Positions 54,397 to 63,924 of a stretch of DNA of 64,000 nucleotides are shown here, in pieces. The position numbers and the translations under genes were made by a program. Source of the DNA: Trichococcus flocculiformis (GTDB lineage Bacteria; Bacillota; Bacilli; Lactobacillales; Aerococcaceae); NCBI RefSeq assembly GCF_900113645.1, contig NZ_FOQC01000004.1, forward strand, positions 1 through 64,000, given 5' to 3'. Under the pieces are notes generated by a model that was not told the origin of the DNA, did no database searches, and saw only the letters and a program-made list of their open reading frames with translations. How positions within the stretch are numbered: position 1 is the first letter of the stretch; each line of letters starts with the position of its first letter.

Positions 54397-55227
54397 TCAC
54401 CGCTCCTTTGTCCGTTCGTTCCTATCGTTTTTCTTCACGCCGATGAACGCATCCTCCACCCGATCCCAGAAATGCGTGTGACGGTAACGCGCAAAATGCA
54501 CGCGCTCCTGAGCAATCCGGTAAACCAGTCGTTCGATGCTTCGTTTCTTGAATGTCAAATGATCCACAGACAAAATCAAGCGATCTTCCTTGTGAGGATA
54601 AATAACAATCCATTCGTCTTTCGCTATGATCATGGGTGAACTCAGCGTCCGATAGATGCGGTTATTCACCGAGGCCATCTCGGTCAGCTGGATAGCTTCC
54701 GTGCGAGGATGGATAACGGCTCCACCAAGCGATTTGCTGAACCCGGTCGAACCTGTAGGAGTGGAAACACAAAGACCATCACCCCGGAATGTCTCGAACA
54801 GCTCATCCTTCACGTAGATATCGCAAACCATCGTTCCGTCCATTTTCTTCAAACTTGCTTCGTTCAGAGCGATGTAGCGGGTTTCTTCCTCCTCATCAGC
54901 ATACTTGACGCGCACATCGAGCAGTGGATAGCTGACGCTTTCCCCTTTGTCATGCTTCAGGCTTTCCACAAGTTCCGGCAGTTCATAAGTACGCCAATCC
55001 GTATAGAAGCCCAGATGTCCAGTATGGATTCCCACAAATCGCACATGGTTCAATTGTTCTTCGTATTTATGGAAAGCCGAAAGCAATGTGCCATCGCCCC
55101 CGATCGATACCACAAGATCCGGATGGTCCGTGATAATTTCAATTTTTTCAGAGAGGCACATCTCTTTGAACTTCGCCGCAACGGATAACGTCTCTGGCGT
55201 CTGGTTATGGACCAGTGCAATTTTCAT
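54397..55227 (-). CDS. nadK: NAD kinase
   Basis: A 276-residue enzyme that makes NADP from NAD with ATP or polyphosphate. The GGDGT motif is at 43-47 and the second conserved stretch TPTGSTGFSKSLGG near 152. The NEASLKKMDG segment near 121 carries the conserved Asn-Glu. Length is typical for Firmicutes. It follows relQ by 23 bases in the relQ-nadK-rluD order known from B. subtilis (yjbM-N-O). Confidence 0.96.
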   Translation of the reverse strand: MKIALVHNQTPETLSVAAKFKEMCLSEKIEIITDHPDLVVSIGGDGTLLSAFHKYEEQLNHVRFVGIHTGHLGFYTDWRTYELPELVESLKHDKGESVSYPLLDVRVKYADEEEETRYIALNEASLKKMDGTMVCDIYVKDELFETFRGDGLCVSTPTGSTGFSKSLGGAVIHPRTEAIQLTEMASVNNRIYRTLSSPMIIAKDEWIVIYPHKEDRLILSVDHLTFKKRSIERLVYRIAQERVHFARYRHTHFWDRVEDAFIGVKKNDRNERTKER

Positions 55228-55250
55228 ATCCGATCTCCTCTCGAATAATT

Positions 55251-55892
55251 TTATCGTCCATCTTCTTTCTTATCGGAAAAATAACGTTGAGCATCCTTGA
55301 TTTCTTCGCGTATTTCCGACATTTCTTCGTCAAGACGAAAGGCAGCTTCTGCCGCGCGTATCAGACGGTCATGCAATTCTTCCGGATATTCGCCCCGATA
55401 TTTGTAGTTCAACGAATGTTCAATCGTTGCCCAAAAATTCATGGCTAATGTCCTGATCTGAATTTCGACGAGTATTTTTTTCTCTTCATAAATGCGTTGG
55501 ACCGGATATTCGATCACCATATGGTACGAGCGATAGCCGCTCTCTTTTTTATGCGTAATGTAATCCCGTTCTATGATGATCTTAAAGTCTTTTCTTGCGC
55601 GCAAAAGGCGCACAACTTCGTGTATATCCTCTACAAATTGGCACATGATCCGCAATCCGGCAATATCCTGTACGTCTTGTTCCAGTCTGGTCAAGTCGAT
55701 ATCCCGGACTTCCGCCTTTTCCAATATGCTTTCCTTTGTTTTGACACGTCCCGTAATGAATTCGATGGGGGCGTGCGTATTCTCATCGCGATATTGCTTG
55801 CGGATCCCCTTCAGCTTAACTTTTAGTTCCTCTACCGCTTGTTCGTACGGCGCTAAAAATGAATCCCAGTTTTCAACTTCATTATTTTCCAT
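55251..55892 (-). CDS. relQ: Small alarmone synthetase RelQ
   Basis: A 213-residue single-domain (p)ppGpp synthetase. The RelA/SpoT synthetase motifs are present: EFITGRVKTKESILEKA near 46-62 (ATP site), DIAGLRIMCQFVEDIHEV near 85, and YITHKKESGYRSYHMVIEYP near 122. EIQIRTLAMNFWATIEHSLNYK, cut here in words only, lies near 148-169. There is no hydrolase domain. It makes ppGpp, pppGpp or pGpp for stress adaptation. ATG 55892 has AGGGTG upstream. A -35 TTGTGA with TACTAT 17 bases on is a plausible promoter. Confidence 0.95.
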   Translation of the reverse strand: MENNEVENWDSFLAPYEQAVEELKVKLKGIRKQYRDENTHAPIEFITGRVKTKESILEKAEVRDIDLTRLEQDVQDIAGLRIMCQFVEDIHEVVRLLRARKDFKIIIERDYITHKKESGYRSYHMVIEYPVQRIYEEKKILVEIQIRTLAMNFWATIEHSLNYKYRGEYPEELHDRLIRAAEAAFRLDEEMSEIREEIKDAQRYFSDKKEDGR

Positions 55893-56184
55893 AGAACGAC
55901 ACCCTATCATATAGTATATGCTACTTTATTTTATCACAATTATTTATGATTCTATACAATTCTTGTCGAAAAGGGACGAATTCATTTTTTATTCAAATAT
56001 AAACAATACGCACTTTACAGCAGTATCGCTAAATGATAACCAATGCAAAACTTATGATACAATATGATTAAGATTTTGCATCACCTACTCGATTATGTGC
56101 TGATGAATGGATTTGACGCACATTCGAATTTTGATCAGCTACCGCGATCAAAACGACCCTCTTAACAGAAAGGAAGTACCGACA

Positions 56185-56778
56185 ATGAGCCAAAATGTTG
56201 AAAAAGAATTCAAAAACCTATTAAATAAAGAAGAATACGAAGCGTTGATCGTTGCCTTCGACCTTGATGAAACTGAACCGACCAAACAAACCAATATCTA
56301 TTTCGATACACCTGACTTTAAACTGAAGGGTCTGAACAGTGGACTGCGCATCCGGATGTATGAAGATAAAGGTGAAATTACACTGAAGACGCCTATCCAA
56401 GAAAATGAAAAATTGGAAACGAATGATGATTTGACTCTCGATGAAGCAAAAACATTGGTCGAAGCTCATCTGATGAAAGCAACAGGGAATGTAGCCGACA
56501 AATTGAAGGGATTAGGTATCGCGCCAGGGGACCTTGTCATAATCGGACAACTCTCGACCATCCGCTATGATTTCCCGGGTGACAAAGGTACCTTCTTCTT
56601 GGATAAAAGTTTCTACCAGGATCAGATGGATTACGAATTAGAATTCGAGTCCGAGTCTTTGGACGAAGGAGCCCTCATATTCCAGAATTTTCTGAAGCTC
56701 CATGACATCAAAGTCCGAAAAGCGAAACAAAAAATCGAACGTATGCTGGCCTATCCAAATTCGACGACACATCATTAG
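56185..56778 (+). CDS. CYTH-domain protein (YjbK-like)
   Basis: A 197-residue triphosphate-tunnel protein. The family's ExExK-type motif is seen as Val-Glu-Lys-Glu-Phe-Lys at 4-9. The tunnel strands alternate charged residues (GLRIRMYEDKGEITLKTP near 53-70 and YELEFES near 154). Such proteins hydrolyse inorganic triphosphate or bind nucleotides; YjbK itself is uncharacterised. ATG 56185 is chosen for AAGGAAGT. It lies divergent to relQ, as yjbK lies near yjbM in B. subtilis. Confidence 0.88.
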   Translation: MSQNVEKEFKNLLNKEEYEALIVAFDLDETEPTKQTNIYFDTPDFKLKGLNSGLRIRMYEDKGEITLKTPIQENEKLETNDDLTLDEAKTLVEAHLMKATGNVADKLKGLGIAPGDLVIIGQLSTIRYDFPGDKGTFFLDKSFYQDQMDYELEFESESLDEGALIFQNFLKLHDIKVRKAKQKIERMLAYPNSTTHH

Positions 56779-56807
56779 TAGTTAATTTCCGCCGATCCAT
56801 TCTATAT

Positions 56808-56851
56808 AAAAAGATCCATTCTCCTCAGAATCGAACGAAGAATGGATCTTT
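56808..56851 (+). terminator. Terminator after the CYTH gene
   Basis: AAAAAGATCCATTCT pairs with AGAATGGATCTTTTT. The following 290 bases to spxH hold a TGG-extended -10 (TAAACT near 57106) as a possible spxH promoter, and nothing else I can name. Confidence 0.88.
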
Positions 56852-57144
56852 TTGCTTATTTCATCGCGTAAAACAGACAAAAGCGCAAAATTCTTCTGTC
56901 TGAATCGAATTTCAAGCTATACAAGATAAAAAAATCAATCGATTTAGTTGCAAATTAGTTCATTGTCTCGTAAAATACACCTTGACAATGAAACAGCCGA
57001 TACTGAACAAGAAAAAAGAAGGTCATAAGGAAGAACTATTGCCGGTCTTCAACAGGCAACTCTTCGGGAAGCCTTATTGCTACTTGTTTGGGATTTTTTT
57101 TGGTAAACTAAAAGTAAGCAAAACAGGAAAGAGGGATGATTAAA

Positions 57145-57843
57145 ATGTATAGGTCAAAACAGAATACAGCTGATTCTATCTCTTCTCCTCAACAGATTTT
57201 TGAGCTTTATCTATTCGTGAACCCGATAGGCCACAAGTGCTACCTTACCGAACAAGAAGTTCTGAAATTCATGAGTTCATTGGAAGGCCCGAAAGTTCAC
57301 TTCCGCTTCATCACTTTCCATAATTTCAATACCGTGACGCAGTACATGAAGAGATTAAATTTGCCGGAAAAAGATTTAACCTTACGCAATCAAATATACA
57401 GTTCCATCTATGATGCCTCTTTGGCATATAAGGCTGCCTTGATGCAAGGCAAAAAACGCGGCCGCAACTTTTTGCTTCACCTGCAGAAATCACTTGCGGA
57501 CGGTAAGACCGCCTACTCTAAAGAACTATTAACGGTAGTGGCTATCAAAGCTAATCTGGATGTCGACATGTTTTTTGAGGACAAAGAATCGCCTTTCGTA
57601 AAAAGCAGCTATGAAGCAGATCAGCATATCGCCCAAGAGATGAACATCAACACGAATCCTTCGCTTGTCATCTTTGATAATCTGAATTATCAATACGGCC
57701 TCTTGTTGGAAGACAACATCACTGCCGAAGTATTGCATGAAGTAATCAAGGATTGCTCGGTAGCGTGCGACCAGAAGAATGCCAACCTGAAGAAAGCAAA
57801 CATCACGACAATCGGAAAAAACTACCAACGCATCACCCACTGA
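57145..57843 (+). CDS. spxH: Spx adaptor SpxH (YjbH family), altered CxxC
   Basis: A 232-residue DsbA-like thioredoxin-fold protein. In B. subtilis and S. aureus it delivers the regulator Spx to ClpXP for degradation. The N-terminal strand and active-site position read NPIGHKC (26-32), aligning with the family's D-P-L-C-x-x-C, so the first Cys is replaced by Gly29 and only Cys32 remains. The YSKELLTVVAIKANLDVDMF and NTNPSLVIFDN (cis-Pro loop) segments match the family. ATG 57145 has AGAGGG at good spacing. It sits close to spx, mecA and relQ. Confidence 0.85.
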   Translation: MYRSKQNTADSISSPQQIFELYLFVNPIGHKCYLTEQEVLKFMSSLEGPKVHFRFITFHNFNTVTQYMKRLNLPEKDLTLRNQIYSSIYDASLAYKAALMQGKKRGRNFLLHLQKSLADGKTAYSKELLTVVAIKANLDVDMFFEDKESPFVKSSYEADQHIAQEMNINTNPSLVIFDNLNYQYGLLLEDNITAEVLHEVIKDCSVACDQKNANLKKANITTIGKNYQRITH

Positions 57844-57848
57844 TTAAG

Positions 57849-57886
57849 AAAAGCTTCGCGACCCTCGGAGGGCCGCGAAGCTTTTT
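57849..57886. terminator. Bidirectional terminator between spxH and pepF
   Basis: AAAAGCTTCGCG pairs with CGCGAAGCTTTTT; the inner CCCTC/GAGGG extends the stem. It serves the two convergent genes. Confidence 0.9.
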
Positions 57887-57920
57887 CTAATGAAGACTAT
57901 TATTAGAAGGACTCATTTGA

Positions 57921-59738
57921 TTAAGCCTGTTGCGCTGCAATCAATTGTTCGAGTTCATTCAGACGTTCCTCGAACACTTTCATAGCATCCTCGATGTAAG
58001 CTGACTGAGTCATGTCCACGCCTGCTTTTTTCATAACTTCAATCGGATAGTCGCTGTTTCCTGCTTTCAGATAGGAAAGGTACTTCTCTAACGCGCCCTC
58101 TTCACCCTCCACGATGCGTTTAGCCAATGCCGTCGCAGCCGAAAAGCCGGTAGCGTATTGGTAGACGTAATAATTATAGTAGAAATGCGGAATACGGGTC
58201 CATTCGATGCCGATTTCAGGATCCTTTTCGACGCTCGGACCATAATACTTGGCATTCAATTCCGCATAATAAGAAGTCATGAAATCTTGCGTCAACGGGA
58301 CACCTTCCAAGGCTTTCTGATGGATATAGTGCTCAAATTCGGCAAATTGGGTTTGGCGGAATATCGTTCCTTTGAAACCATCCAGGTAATGATTCAAAAT
58401 ATAGATGCGGACTTTGGGATCGGTTTGGGTCTTCAACAAATAATCGGTCAAAATATTTTCATTCGTTGTCGAAGCGATTTCGGCCAGGAAAATCGAATAA
58501 TCTCCGTACACATAAGGCTGGCTCTTTCTTGTCAGATAGCTGTGCACGCTATGTCCCAATTCATGGACCAATGTATACAATTGATTCAACGAATCTTGCC
58601 AATTCATCAGGATATACGGATTCGTGTCGTAGGCACCGGAAGAATAAGCTCCGCTGCGTTTCCCCTCATTCTCAAGCCAGTCGATCCAACGATTGTCAAA
58701 TGCTTCCTGGAGGATAGCCAAATAGTCCTCTCCAAGCGGCTGAAGACCTTTCAAGGTTTCTTCCATCGCCGCCTCGATGCTGTATTTGATTGGGGCTTCC
58801 CCTGTCAATGGCGTATACATATCGTACATATGCAACTCCTCGACCCCCAACAAGTCTTTACGCAAGTCCACATAGCGATGCAACAAAGGTAGATGTTCAT
58901 TCACCACATCCAACAACGTGTCGTAAACGGATTCCGGAATGTGATTATTCGCCAGAGCGGCTGCACGGGCGGATTCATATTTATGTACTTTGGCTTTGTA
59001 ATTGTGCGCCTTCACGTTAGTCGATAAGGTAGTCGCAAACGTATTTTTCAGACCATCATATGTCTTGTATAGTGCTTTGAAGGCTCCTTCACGGACTTCC
59101 CGATCCGGGCTTTCCATCAACTTTCCATACAAACCATGAGTCAATTGGACCTCCTGGCCCTCTTCATTTTTCACTTTCGGGAATGTCATATCAGCATTAT
59201 TGAGAACGGAAAAAGTCTTGCTTGGCGCAGCAAAAATTTCTCCCGCACCCGCCAATAACTCTTCTTCTCTGGCGGTAAGGACGTGCTCACGAGCAGAGGT
59301 AAGGCTATCCAATAAATGCGCGTAAGGTTTCAGCTTATCGTTTTCTGCTAAGTACTTCTCCAGTTCATCCTCCGGAATCTCCATGATTTCTGGCTCGAAC
59401 CAAGAGGTAGCTTCACTGACGCTCGTCAAAATCGACAAGGCTTTATCGTGCAAATTCTGATACAGACTGTCCGACGTATCCTGATCATTCTTCAGATGGG
59501 AATAGACATAGACCCGTTCCAACTTTTGATTGATTTCGAGGACTTCTTCAATCCCTTTCAATAGAGCTTGACTGCTCGAGCCGATGGTTCCCTGCAAAGC
59601 CCGTATGAAAGGAACCGCTCCCGCTAATTCATCCAACTCTTTCTCGAAAGCTGCATCCGTCGGAAAGATCGCTGTCAAATCCCACGTGGAAGCCTCAGGG
59701 ACTTCCGCTCTCTTTAAATGTTTCTCTGTGTTTGTCAT
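57921..59738 (-). CDS. pepF: Oligoendopeptidase F
   Basis: A 605-residue zinc peptidase of family M3B that cleaves peptides of about 7-17 residues in the cytoplasm. The zinc motif HELGH is at 392-396, with the third ligand Glu in the SIFLAEIASTTNE segment near 420. RBS GGGGGA lies before the ATG. It follows coiA in the same direction, a linkage also found in streptococci. No signal peptide is present. Confidence 0.96.
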   Translation of the reverse strand: MTNTEKHLKRAEVPEASTWDLTAIFPTDAAFEKELDELAGAVPFIRALQGTIGSSSQALLKGIEEVLEINQKLERVYVYSHLKNDQDTSDSLYQNLHDKALSILTSVSEATSWFEPEIMEIPEDELEKYLAENDKLKPYAHLLDSLTSAREHVLTAREEELLAGAGEIFAAPSKTFSVLNNADMTFPKVKNEEGQEVQLTHGLYGKLMESPDREVREGAFKALYKTYDGLKNTFATTLSTNVKAHNYKAKVHKYESARAAALANNHIPESVYDTLLDVVNEHLPLLHRYVDLRKDLLGVEELHMYDMYTPLTGEAPIKYSIEAAMEETLKGLQPLGEDYLAILQEAFDNRWIDWLENEGKRSGAYSSGAYDTNPYILMNWQDSLNQLYTLVHELGHSVHSYLTRKSQPYVYGDYSIFLAEIASTTNENILTDYLLKTQTDPKVRIYILNHYLDGFKGTIFRQTQFAEFEHYIHQKALEGVPLTQDFMTSYYAELNAKYYGPSVEKDPEIGIEWTRIPHFYYNYYVYQYATGFSAATALAKRIVEGEEGALEKYLSYLKAGNSDYPIEVMKKAGVDMTQSAYIEDAMKVFEERLNELEQLIAAQQA

Positions 59739-59821
59739 CCACTTTCCCCCTAAAATTATTTCAATAGTATAATTTTAGCATACCTTAGGGCCGAAAGGGT
59801 ACTGGCAAGAATATACAGATT

Positions 59822-60988
59822 CTAACTCAAACACGAATGATGATCCGTTTCATTTCTGTTCAACGGCTCGGACAGCAGGACCCATGCTTCCCTGCCAATG
59901 GCTGCGGCGTGGCCATCCTCGACCAACCGCATCATGAATTGGAGCAAGGGTTCCCATAGAAGTTCCATGTTGGCCTCCATCGCAACACGTGTCCGGATTC
60001 TGTTCGTGCGTATACAAGTTGACAGCCACTCGAGAAGGTATTTTTTTGTGAGAAGCTTTGCCGTTTCCGGATTACTGAAGTCTTTAAGAAGATAGTAACG
60101 CCAGATGTAGGCCGGCGTTCGGATGCCTAACGTTCGACAAGGTAACTCAAACAGGAATGCCGGCAAATGATACAAATCCTTCCGATCGAGATAGACCGCC
60201 AAAAGAAATTTCCGATGCTCCGGATCGGTTCGATACCGCAACAGATTGATATCCTTCGCCTGCATATGTTTGCGGTCAACGATTTTGCCGGCAGACGGCA
60301 GCAGCAAATCTTTGTACCCTGGCAAGCAACCTTTTGCGTAAAGACTTTCTAAAGCAACAACTTTAAGATCATCCACCGGAATCGCAATCTTCATAAAATG
60401 AAAGCGATCATCGCTGCTCAACTTTAGATGGTGATGGATGGCTATTTCATTCGCTGCTGTATCCAAAATACAAATCCAATTCCCGAGTGCATCGGAATGA
60501 TTCAAGAATTGGCAGATCGACTGCGTTATTTTGATTCCCCCCGGTTGATAATGCGTTCCACAAATCCACCACACTTCGTAGCCGAATCTTTGGTACCCCT
60601 GTGTACGTGCCCTAAGATCGGCAGGCGAAATCGGACTGCATTGGTACTCCACAGCAATTTTCTTTCCATTTTCCAGAACCAGCAGGAGATCCGGACGCTG
60701 CTGCAATTCCGGAAGCCAACACTCCAAAGTGACAGCAACCCCTTCACGCCGAAATTTCTCCAGAAGCATTTGTTTTCCCATCAGGTGAGGAAGTGTTTCA
60801 CCTTCCGAAAAAACGGCGCAATCCGATTGTTGGTGATGGGCAAAATGAGCGATCATGACATCCCCTTTTTTCAGCACCAATCTCCCCTTACAGGCCGGGC
60901 AATAGTACTCCCCGATAGTTTTGCCTTTTTGTTTTGAGGCTTGATAAGCTGGAATCAATTCCCCACTTGCATTTCTAGCGATCAACAT
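59822..60988 (-). CDS. coiA: Competence protein CoiA
   Basis: A 388-residue protein needed for natural transformation in streptococci and Bacillus relatives, where it promotes recombination of incoming DNA. An N-terminal zinc-finger-like CPACKGRLVLKKG near 30-42 is followed by HFAHHQQSDC. The nuclease-like core (PDLLLVLENGKKIAVEYQCSP near 108-128) carries the Asp...Glu-x-Gln pattern of the PD-(D/E)xK fold. ATG 60988 follows AAAGGGCGG. Other competence genes are not in the window, so competence of the organism is not shown. Confidence 0.88.
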   Translation of the reverse strand: MLIARNASGELIPAYQASKQKGKTIGEYYCPACKGRLVLKKGDVMIAHFAHHQQSDCAVFSEGETLPHLMGKQMLLEKFRREGVAVTLECWLPELQQRPDLLLVLENGKKIAVEYQCSPISPADLRARTQGYQRFGYEVWWICGTHYQPGGIKITQSICQFLNHSDALGNWICILDTAANEIAIHHHLKLSSDDRFHFMKIAIPVDDLKVVALESLYAKGCLPGYKDLLLPSAGKIVDRKHMQAKDINLLRYRTDPEHRKFLLAVYLDRKDLYHLPAFLFELPCRTLGIRTPAYIWRYYLLKDFSNPETAKLLTKKYLLEWLSTCIRTNRIRTRVAMEANMELLWEPLLQFMMRLVEDGHAAAIGREAWVLLSEPLNRNETDHHSCLS

Positions 60989-61036
60989 AAACAACCGCCC
61001 TTTCTTTCTGTTTCCCATAATATCCGCGAATGGACA

Positions 61037-61067
61037 AGAAAAAATCCGACCCAGTCGAGGGTCGGAT
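61037..61067 (-). terminator. Terminator after mecA
   Basis: ATCCGACCC/GGGTCGGAT with loop TCGACT, then six T on the minus strand. Confidence 0.9.
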
Positions 61068-61080
61068 CAGATTTTTTTAT

Positions 61081-61743
61081 TTATTTGAAGTAATGTCTGG
61101 CTGATTCCAATGCGTTGTCTTGGATAACCAGCTTGCCGTATTCGCCAAGTATCTCAACAGCGATATCAGATTCCTCAGAAAATTCCAGTGCCTTCAAGAT
61201 TTCGTTGTCGATATTCGTTTCCGTCATCTCATCTATGAAATAGACAACCGCCAAATAATACTGATTATCATAGTAGTAAAGCGAAGAGACGCCGCTCTCC
61301 AAAAACATCCGTTTCGCCAGCTCCAAAAAGTCGTCAAAACTCTGGAATTTGAATACGACTTCCAAAGGTGCCATATCCTCTTCTTCAGTAGCAGCAGCCG
61401 TTTTGTCACGTTCATTGAAACTCTTCGTCTGTTTTTTGATGTAATCCACTACATGCTCCAATTGATTGGAGCCATTCGCCATATCGAAGTCGTCTTCGTT
61501 ATTCATCCCTTTACTGATGAATAACTCTAACCCATTTCCATTAGGCAGCACTTGGAAAGTAATTGCATCTGATTCATGAAATTGATTATCGACATCTACT
61601 TCCTCGAGGATGCTGTAAAAAAAGCTCTCGATTTGCTTTTGATTTCCTAATAAATCCAGAAAGGTGATACCTCTTTCCTCCAAATCAGAATTCTCAATCA
61701 AAACGCGAATTGTGTTTTCGTTGATGTTTTCCATTTCCATCAT
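61081..61743 (-). CDS. mecA: Adaptor protein MecA
   Basis: A 220-residue adaptor that hands targets (competence factors, Spx and others) to ClpC-ClpP. The N-terminal substrate-binding domain begins with MEMENINENTIRVLIENSDLEERGITFLDLL (described here by its opening residues) and is about 80 residues long. An acidic linker follows (about 100-125) and then the ClpC-binding C-terminal domain (126-220). RBS GGGGTG. It is transcribed alone. Confidence 0.94.
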   Translation of the reverse strand: MMEMENINENTIRVLIENSDLEERGITFLDLLGNQKQIESFFYSILEEVDVDNQFHESDAITFQVLPNGNGLELFISKGMNNEDDFDMANGSNQLEHVVDYIKKQTKSFNERDKTAAATEEEDMAPLEVVFKFQSFDDFLELAKRMFLESGVSSLYYYDNQYYLAVVYFIDEMTETNIDNEILKALEFSEESDIAVEILGEYGKLVIQDNALESARHYFK

Positions 61744-61871
61744 GCTTCACCCCACTTTTCTTTCCCTATTTTTCTTATACCCATTGTAAATCAAATCGCA
61801 AAAATGTAAAGACAAAAGCGCAAAATCTTTCAACTTCTCATTTACTTTCTCATCTATTCATTTTTTTCCGT

Positions 61872-61911
61872 AAAAAAGACAAGTACAACCGTTTTTCCGG
61901 TGCACTTGTCT
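61872..61911 (-). terminator. Terminator after spx
   Basis: AGACAAGTGCACCGG pairs with CGGTTGTACTTGTCT around an A-rich loop, followed by six T on the minus strand. Confidence 0.88.
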
Positions 61912-61937
61912 GTTGATTCTTTTTTGATTGCTTTTGA

Positions 61938-62336
61938 CTAGAAGTTTGCCAATCTTTGCGCTTTTTGTAATTCCAGCGCGCGGACTTCCCTTGGCAAGAA
62001 ACGACGGATTTCATCTTCGTTGTATCCCACTTGCAAACGTTTTTCGTCCAAAATGATCGGACGACGCAACAGACCGGGATTATCCTCGATCAAAGTGAAT
62101 AATGTATTTAAAGGTAATTCGTCTAAGTCGATGTTAAGTTCTTGGAATGCTTTGGATCGAGTGGAAATAATCTCCTCAGTGCCTTCTTCAGTCATTTTTA
62201 GGATGCTCTTGATTTCAATTTCTGTCAAAGGTTCGGAGAATATATTCCTTTCAGTATAAGGGATGTTATTTTCTTCTAGCCATGCACGTGCCTTGCGACA
62301 TGAGGTACAACTTGGGGAAGTATATAATGTTACCAT
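61938..62336 (-). CDS. spx: Transcriptional regulator Spx
   Basis: A 132-residue ArsC-like regulator that binds the alpha subunit of RNA polymerase and redirects it during disulfide stress. The redox switch Cys10-Thr-Ser-Cys13 is intact. The family segments [27 protein letters not shown] and [20 protein letters not shown] are present. ATG 62336 has AAAGGAG; the longer frame is not favoured. A -10 TATAAT lies at 62395-62390. Nearby mecA and spxH encode proteins that can control its breakdown. Confidence 0.95.
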   Translation of the reverse strand: MVTLYTSPSCTSCRKARAWLEENNIPYTERNIFSEPLTEIEIKSILKMTEEGTEEIISTRSKAFQELNIDLDELPLNTLFTLIEDNPGLLRRPIILDEKRLQVGYNEDEIRRFLPREVRALELQKAQRLANF

Positions 62337-62389
62337 CTCTGATCTCTCCTTTATTCGTAAGTTTTGTTTGTGAATCACTTACAAGACTT

Positions 62390-62395
62390 ATTATA
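62390..62395 (-). promoter_or_regulatory. -10 element of the spx promoter
   Basis: TATAAT on the minus strand, 54 bases before the spx ATG. No convincing -35 is seen; a TTGTGC lies too close (11 bases). Confidence 0.5.
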
Positions 62396-62500
62396 AACCA
62401 ATCTAAGCACAATAGCTATCCTTTTGTTAAGGACTCTACAAATTCCAGACACATTTCAGACACATTTACACTTTTTCAAAGTCAGCAAAAACATTGTGAA

Positions 62501-62522
62501 ACCTTTATTTAAAGGCTTTTTT
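62501..62522 (+). other. Small hairpin with T run in the spx-trpS gap
   Basis: CCTTTA-TT-TAAAGG followed by C and seven T. It resembles a weak terminator, but no gene upstream on this strand needs one. The rest of the 388-base divergent gap is AT-rich, with a direct repeat CAGACACATTT near 62447-62468. No T-box was found for trpS. Confidence 0.35.
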
Positions 62523-62686
62523 ACATCGGGCACCTTTCTTATCAAACTTTATAATTTATAATAAATATCGTTTGATAATTATTTTTTTCCGAATTCAGCC
62601 TAATTAATAAAAACGCTTCCACTCGTTCCGCAATCGTTCAACTTTGTGCATTCGAATAAAATCGTGAATACAAGCCGGATTTGCGT

Positions 62687-62692
62687 TATAAT
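62687..62692 (+). promoter_or_regulatory. -10 element of the trpS promoter
   Basis: TATAAT 32 bases before the trpS ATG; the -35 region is poor (TGAATA at 16 bases). Confidence 0.55.
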
Positions 62693-62715
62693 AAAAAGTG
62701 ACGTACTTAACCTAG

Positions 62716-63717
<1,002 letters not shown>

Positions 63718-63726
63718 AACAGAAAT

Positions 63727-63840
63727 GCTGAACGAGTTCGTTTAGCCCTGAAAGAAATTTAGGAAATCATACCGTATGAGCATCGTAGAGCACAATAGGT
63801 ATGATTTATCTAATTTCCGAAGGGCTAACTCGTGAAGCTG
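63727..63840 (+). repeat. Family 2 palindromic repeat after trpS, with extra outer arms
   Basis: The core 63750-63819 matches 29618-29689 (minus strand) at 19 bases on the left, 16 in the loop and 17 on the right. The inner stem differs but pairs (ATACC/GGTAT here, TGCCCC/GGGTCA there). Outer arms GCTGAACGAGTT...TAGCCCT and AGGGCTAACTCGTGAAGC correspond to the arms at 44242-44328. The palindrome begins ten bases past the trpS stop. Confidence 0.85.
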
Positions 63841-63845
63841 GACAA

Positions 63846-63872
63846 GAAATGCTGAACGGGTTCGTTTAGCCA
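63846..63872 (+). repeat. Half copy of the family 2 outer left arm
   Basis: AGAAATGCTGAACGGGTTCG and TTTAGCC repeat 63722-63746 with one change (GGG for GAG), but no right arm follows. Confidence 0.75.
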
Positions 63873-63883
63873 TAAAGATCTAA

Positions 63884-63923
63884 AAGAGAAGCTCCGCAAA
63901 CATTGCGGGGCCTCTCTTTCTTT
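63884..63923. terminator. Terminator between trpS and the last gene
   Basis: AGAGAAGCTCCGCAA and TTGCGGGGCCTCTCT pair around a three-base loop, with a T-rich tail on the plus strand and an A/T run on the minus strand. Confidence 0.8.
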
Positions 63924-63924
63924 A

